From Piscicola geometra (taxonomy: Eukaryota; Annelida; Clitellata; Hirudinida; Piscicolidae), in the NCBI GenBank assembly GCA_943735955.1, contig OX030957.1, positions 2,995,595-3,059,594 on the forward strand: a DNA stretch of 64,000 nucleotides, read 5' to 3'. Within the stretch, counting starts at the first letter, position 1; every line of letters starts with the position of its first letter. The notes under the pieces were generated by a model that ran no database searches, was not told where the DNA came from, and saw only the letters and a program-made list of their open reading frames with translations. Positions 60,849 to 64,000 of this stretch are shown here, one piece after another. A program made the translations under genes and the position numbers.

Positions 60849-61964
60849 ATGTCAAATTGTTCGAACGACTCGATCACAGCTGCTTACAGCGGAACCAGCT
60901 CGGTGGCGACGATGCGCACAGTGTGTCAGGTGTGGATCTCGCTGCCAGTGGCGGTGTGTGGCATCGTCGGCAACATCCTCTCCATCCTGGTTTTCAAACG
61001 CTACAAGCAAGCCAAACCCACCACCATGCTCCTCAAAGCCATCGCTGTGATGGAGACGTTAAGCTTGGTGCTAGGCTTGCTGCTGAGGTCTCTGAGAGAG
61101 TTCGAAAATGAATTTCTCGACTCAATCGTATCTTACGTCTTTCCCGTTCTCTATCCTATGACTTACTTTTTCAAGACAGCCAACACTTGGCTGACAGTGC
61201 TTCTGACAGTGGAACGGTGTATAGCCGCCTGCAAGCCGTTCAAAGCCAGACAGATCTGCACTTTCAAACGAACCAAAATAGCCATCTTCCTTATCCTCCT
61301 CTTTGTCACATGCTTCACCGCGCCTCGCTTCAAAGAATACACTAGAGTCAGCTTCAAAAAGAATCCTTCAGGCTTCGAAGAGACGCCTCTGATGAGCGAT
61401 TCTGTCTACACCATTGTCTACCGCATCTTCCTCTTTCTCCTGGTTGGATACATTATCCCCATTATCCTTCTCATCTTCCTCAACACCAAAATCATCATTG
61501 CTCTGCGCTGGGCCAGCAAACAACACACTTCCTTCTTCCTCTTCCACACTCCGACCCCCAGCACCAAACACATCTCTTTTTGCGAAATGACCCAGTCCTT
61601 CACCATCATCGCCGTCATCGTCGTCACGGTCTTCATCGTCTGCAACTCGGTCGTCATGGTGGCGATTGTGCTCTACTCCGTTGAAGTCGCCTTCCCAAAC
61701 TTCAAAAACAGCATCGAGCTGCATCGGAGGATCATCACCAACATCTCGAACGTCCTGTCGACCATCAGCTGTTCCATCAACTTCGGCATCTACTGCCTCT
61801 TCAGCAGACGCTTCCGACTCGTTCTCTGCAACGTCCTCAGCTGCAAAACGTGCGATAGGAGCGGCAAGAAGGCCATTAAGATTCCCTTCAGTGAACTGTC
61901 CAGCAGAAAGAGTCTGACTTCAGTGAAGAAAACAGATGCGACCTTCAAAAATTCGCCTCCATGA
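60849..61964 (+). CDS. FMRFamide-receptor-like class A peptide GPCR, intronless
   Basis: A 371-residue seven-transmembrane receptor in one exon. N-terminal Asn residues in NCSND are possible glycosylation sites. TM1 has GIVGNILSILVF; TM3 ends in NTWLTVLLTVERCIAACKPF, with ERC in place of DRY; TM5 is IIPIILLIFLNTKII; TM6 is AVIVVTVFIVCNSV; TM7 has SINFGIYCLFSRRFR, where NFGIY replaces NPxxY. NTWLTVxLTVER and SxNFxIYCxFxRxFR are typical of the invertebrate FMRFamide/myosuppressin receptor group. The start ATG at 60849 gives an extracellular tail of normal length. The ligand is inferred only from family. Confidence 0.8.
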   Translation: MSNCSNDSITAAYSGTSSVATMRTVCQVWISLPVAVCGIVGNILSILVFKRYKQAKPTTMLLKAIAVMETLSLVLGLLLRSLREFENEFLDSIVSYVFPVLYPMTYFFKTANTWLTVLLTVERCIAACKPFKARQICTFKRTKIAIFLILLFVTCFTAPRFKEYTRVSFKKNPSGFEETPLMSDSVYTIVYRIFLFLLVGYIIPIILLIFLNTKIIIALRWASKQHTSFFLFHTPTPSTKHISFCEMTQSFTIIAVIVVTVFIVCNSVVMVAIVLYSVEVAFPNFKNSIELHRRIITNISNVLSTISCSINFGIYCLFSRRFRLVLCNVLSCKTCDRSGKKAIKIPFSELSSRKSLTSVKKTDATFKNSPP

Positions 61965-64000
61965 GGAATAAACTGTTGTTTGCTCGGTGGAAGGGTTCAT
62001 CGTGTAAGGAGCTCTGAAGAGAGTCCCAGAATAAACCATTCTTTTATGAACGTTTTTGTATGCGGAATACATTGTGGTATGAGCTTCTCTAATTTGGATG
62101 AATGGAAGACAAAAACTGAATATAGTTTATCAAAAACATCCCAAACAATATACTTATGCGGATGAAGAAATATAGGATTATTCAATCAATCCAAACCAAT
62201 CGGTCACTTATTTATTTGAGTTTACAAAAATAAGAAAAATATAAAGGTTTGTAAGCTTGATTGTTCTAGACTATTGAATATGGTATTAGTTATTTTATAC
62301 TTTTGGTGTTAATTTCTTCAATGAAATGATTTTTAAACAACTTATAATTTCGTATTTCGTAGTAGTAAAAGCTTTCATATCTATAGGATCTCAAGCCATT
62401 CATTCCTTCAACAGCTAATGTTGGATGCTGCGGAGTGAAAATTGATGAAAAAGTATTTTTTTACAAATTTCTATTTTTAAATTTTTATATCCTTATCATG
62501 TTTCATCAATTGTTGAAAACTGAAAGATTTAATCAGTAACAAAGAACTTTTGTACATTCTATGATTTATAAAGCTTGAATATTTGTCCCACAAATGGTTT
62601 GAGAAAAGTGTTTATAAACTTGTAAGCATGTAAGCAACTGTTGAATCAACTAATGATCAGATGCCTCTCTGATGCCTTTCTTGGAAACATTCTTATCTCT
62701 AACCCATTTTGTCACCCTTACTCATTCATATCGCGTGCGCAGTAAAATCCTTAATAACTCTTGTAAAATTAAATTATTTTTAAACGAATCCATTAATAAG
62801 AAATAATGTTTTATTCTATTTTGATCTTTGAACATTTAATTGGTTTATTAATTTATATCAAGGATATTGCTTTCTAGGAATGCATTTTATCAAATCATAC
62901 ACAGTTTACCACTAAAAATAGTAACGCGTCTAACAAAATCACTGTTTGGTTATCTGTCTTATTGCATACTCCAACTTAATTAACTCTATTAAAAGGCCGC
63001 TTGTGTTTGTGGACGTTGTAATTAAAATCCATCTGGTTCGTAACTGCGACTCAAAAATTCTTTAAAATAGAAAAAAATTAAGTTGTCAATTTCTATTTCG
63101 TTTTGAGTTTGTCTTTTTTATGAAAAAATATTTTTGGATTTCTTCTTTTTGAAATAACGCGTCAAGAATGCAAATTATTTCTTGACACTTGAAGCGACAT
63201 AAAGAACTATTTTCTTTAGAACTAAAAGTTTTTGGCTATTAATTGCTCTTGAAAATCTTTGTTTTTTCGTTAACAACTTGACGCTTTCTTGTTAATTAGG
63301 CTTCCAAGAAATTTCGATTTTTTAGAATTTTAAATATCAATATATTAATTTTCCTTAAAATAATAACTAAATGTAATGAGTTAGTTAAATATGTTAAAAA
63401 CAATTTATTTCAACTCTGTTACTACCATATTCGTAACTCTGCATAATCACGTTATTGTTGTTGTAAATAAAAAAAATCTAAAAGGCATTAGTCGGTAGTT
63501 GAACACTTAAAGATTTTTCACTGTTTGATTTACAATTAGGCGTTTGCGCATCTAAAAAGCCTCCTGCTGCAGCCACTCCATCACGATAAAAACGCCTTTG
63601 TTTTTCCTGAAATTGTTTCTCGAGAAATCAAATAAATTAAAAAAAGAAAACTTTAAATTCTTAAAAATCTTTTTCTATAGTTTGGTGTGTACGAAAGATT
63701 AAAGAAGTTGATTCAGAATTTTAAATGCATGGATGCACGCACACAGTTGGGTAAATAGGACAGACTGAAGGGTATTCGCCTGAAGAACCATAAAGATCTC
63801 AACGGCTTCTTTGAACTCTGGCTCGCCTCATAAAGCTTCTTGTGCTCGTTTGTAGCACTTTCGAGACAGAATAGGAGTTTTCAAATCGTTTTAAACTTGT
63901 TTGCGACGTTGATAAAAGGGCAGGAATGTTAATTCGAGACTGCCTATCGCAAGGTAAAACCCCGCTAGCAAAGAATTGTTTTGTGAGAACTTGATTAACT
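61965..64000. other. Non-coding sequence to the end of the window
   Basis: AT-rich, with no open frame of convincing composition and no repeat array. It includes the 3' UTR of the peptide GPCR. No other feature was recognised. Confidence 0.6.
61967..61972 (+). terminator. Possible polyadenylation signal of the peptide GPCR
   Basis: AATAAA begins two bases after the stop codon; another AATAAA lies near 62031. The second is the more plausible functional site because the first leaves almost no 3' UTR. Confidence 0.4.

Overview
This is a eukaryotic, almost certainly animal, window: AT-rich, with GT-AG introns and very many trinucleotide microsatellites. The gene content is bilaterian: a p160 nuclear-receptor coactivator, an aminergic GPCR, a SORBS-like SH3 adaptor, paxillin, a BTB-BACK protein, a TRF-type telomere protein, a hunchback-type zinc-finger protein and an FMRFamide-receptor-like GPCR. 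The hunchback-type protein, the octopamine-type receptor and the Asn/Gln-rich proteins suggest a lophotrochozoan, possibly a leech such as Helobdella. That is an inference from protein character; no search was run.

Layout. Positions 735-20045 (+): 23 exons of a p160/NCOA (taiman-like) coactivator with PAS-A, PAS-B, eight LXXLL motifs and Q/N-rich tracts; the bHLH start lies upstream of the window. 24670-28938 (-): a seven-exon beta-adrenergic-like octopamine-type receptor. 30409-37284 (-): at least 12 exons of a SORBS/CAP/vinexin-like adaptor with two SH3 domains. 42678-47837 (-): a complete 14-exon paxillin (LD motifs plus four LIM domains). 48244-49323 (-) and 49499-51787 (+): a head-to-head pair of intronless genes, BTB-BACK and a TRF-like telomere-binding protein whose N-terminal half looks like two consecutive TRFH domains. 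53839-58789 (+): a three-exon hunchback-like C2H2 gene. 60849-61964 (+): an intronless peptide GPCR.

The exon models were built by hand. Reading phase was checked across every junction, and total coding length is a multiple of three in each gene. Paxillin and the SORBS-like protein are both focal-adhesion adaptors and lie next to each other on the same strand; otherwise the genes look functionally independent. Introns are loaded with simple repeats, several of which run right up to splice sites. The largest is a 1.6-kb CCA-rich minisatellite (about 7806-9423) that creates long false ORFs.

The points most worth follow-up are the tandem TRFH arrangement, the eight LXXLL motifs of the coactivator, the repeat-embedded splice sites, a long insertion inside an SH3 domain, and a hunchback protein without C-terminal fingers.
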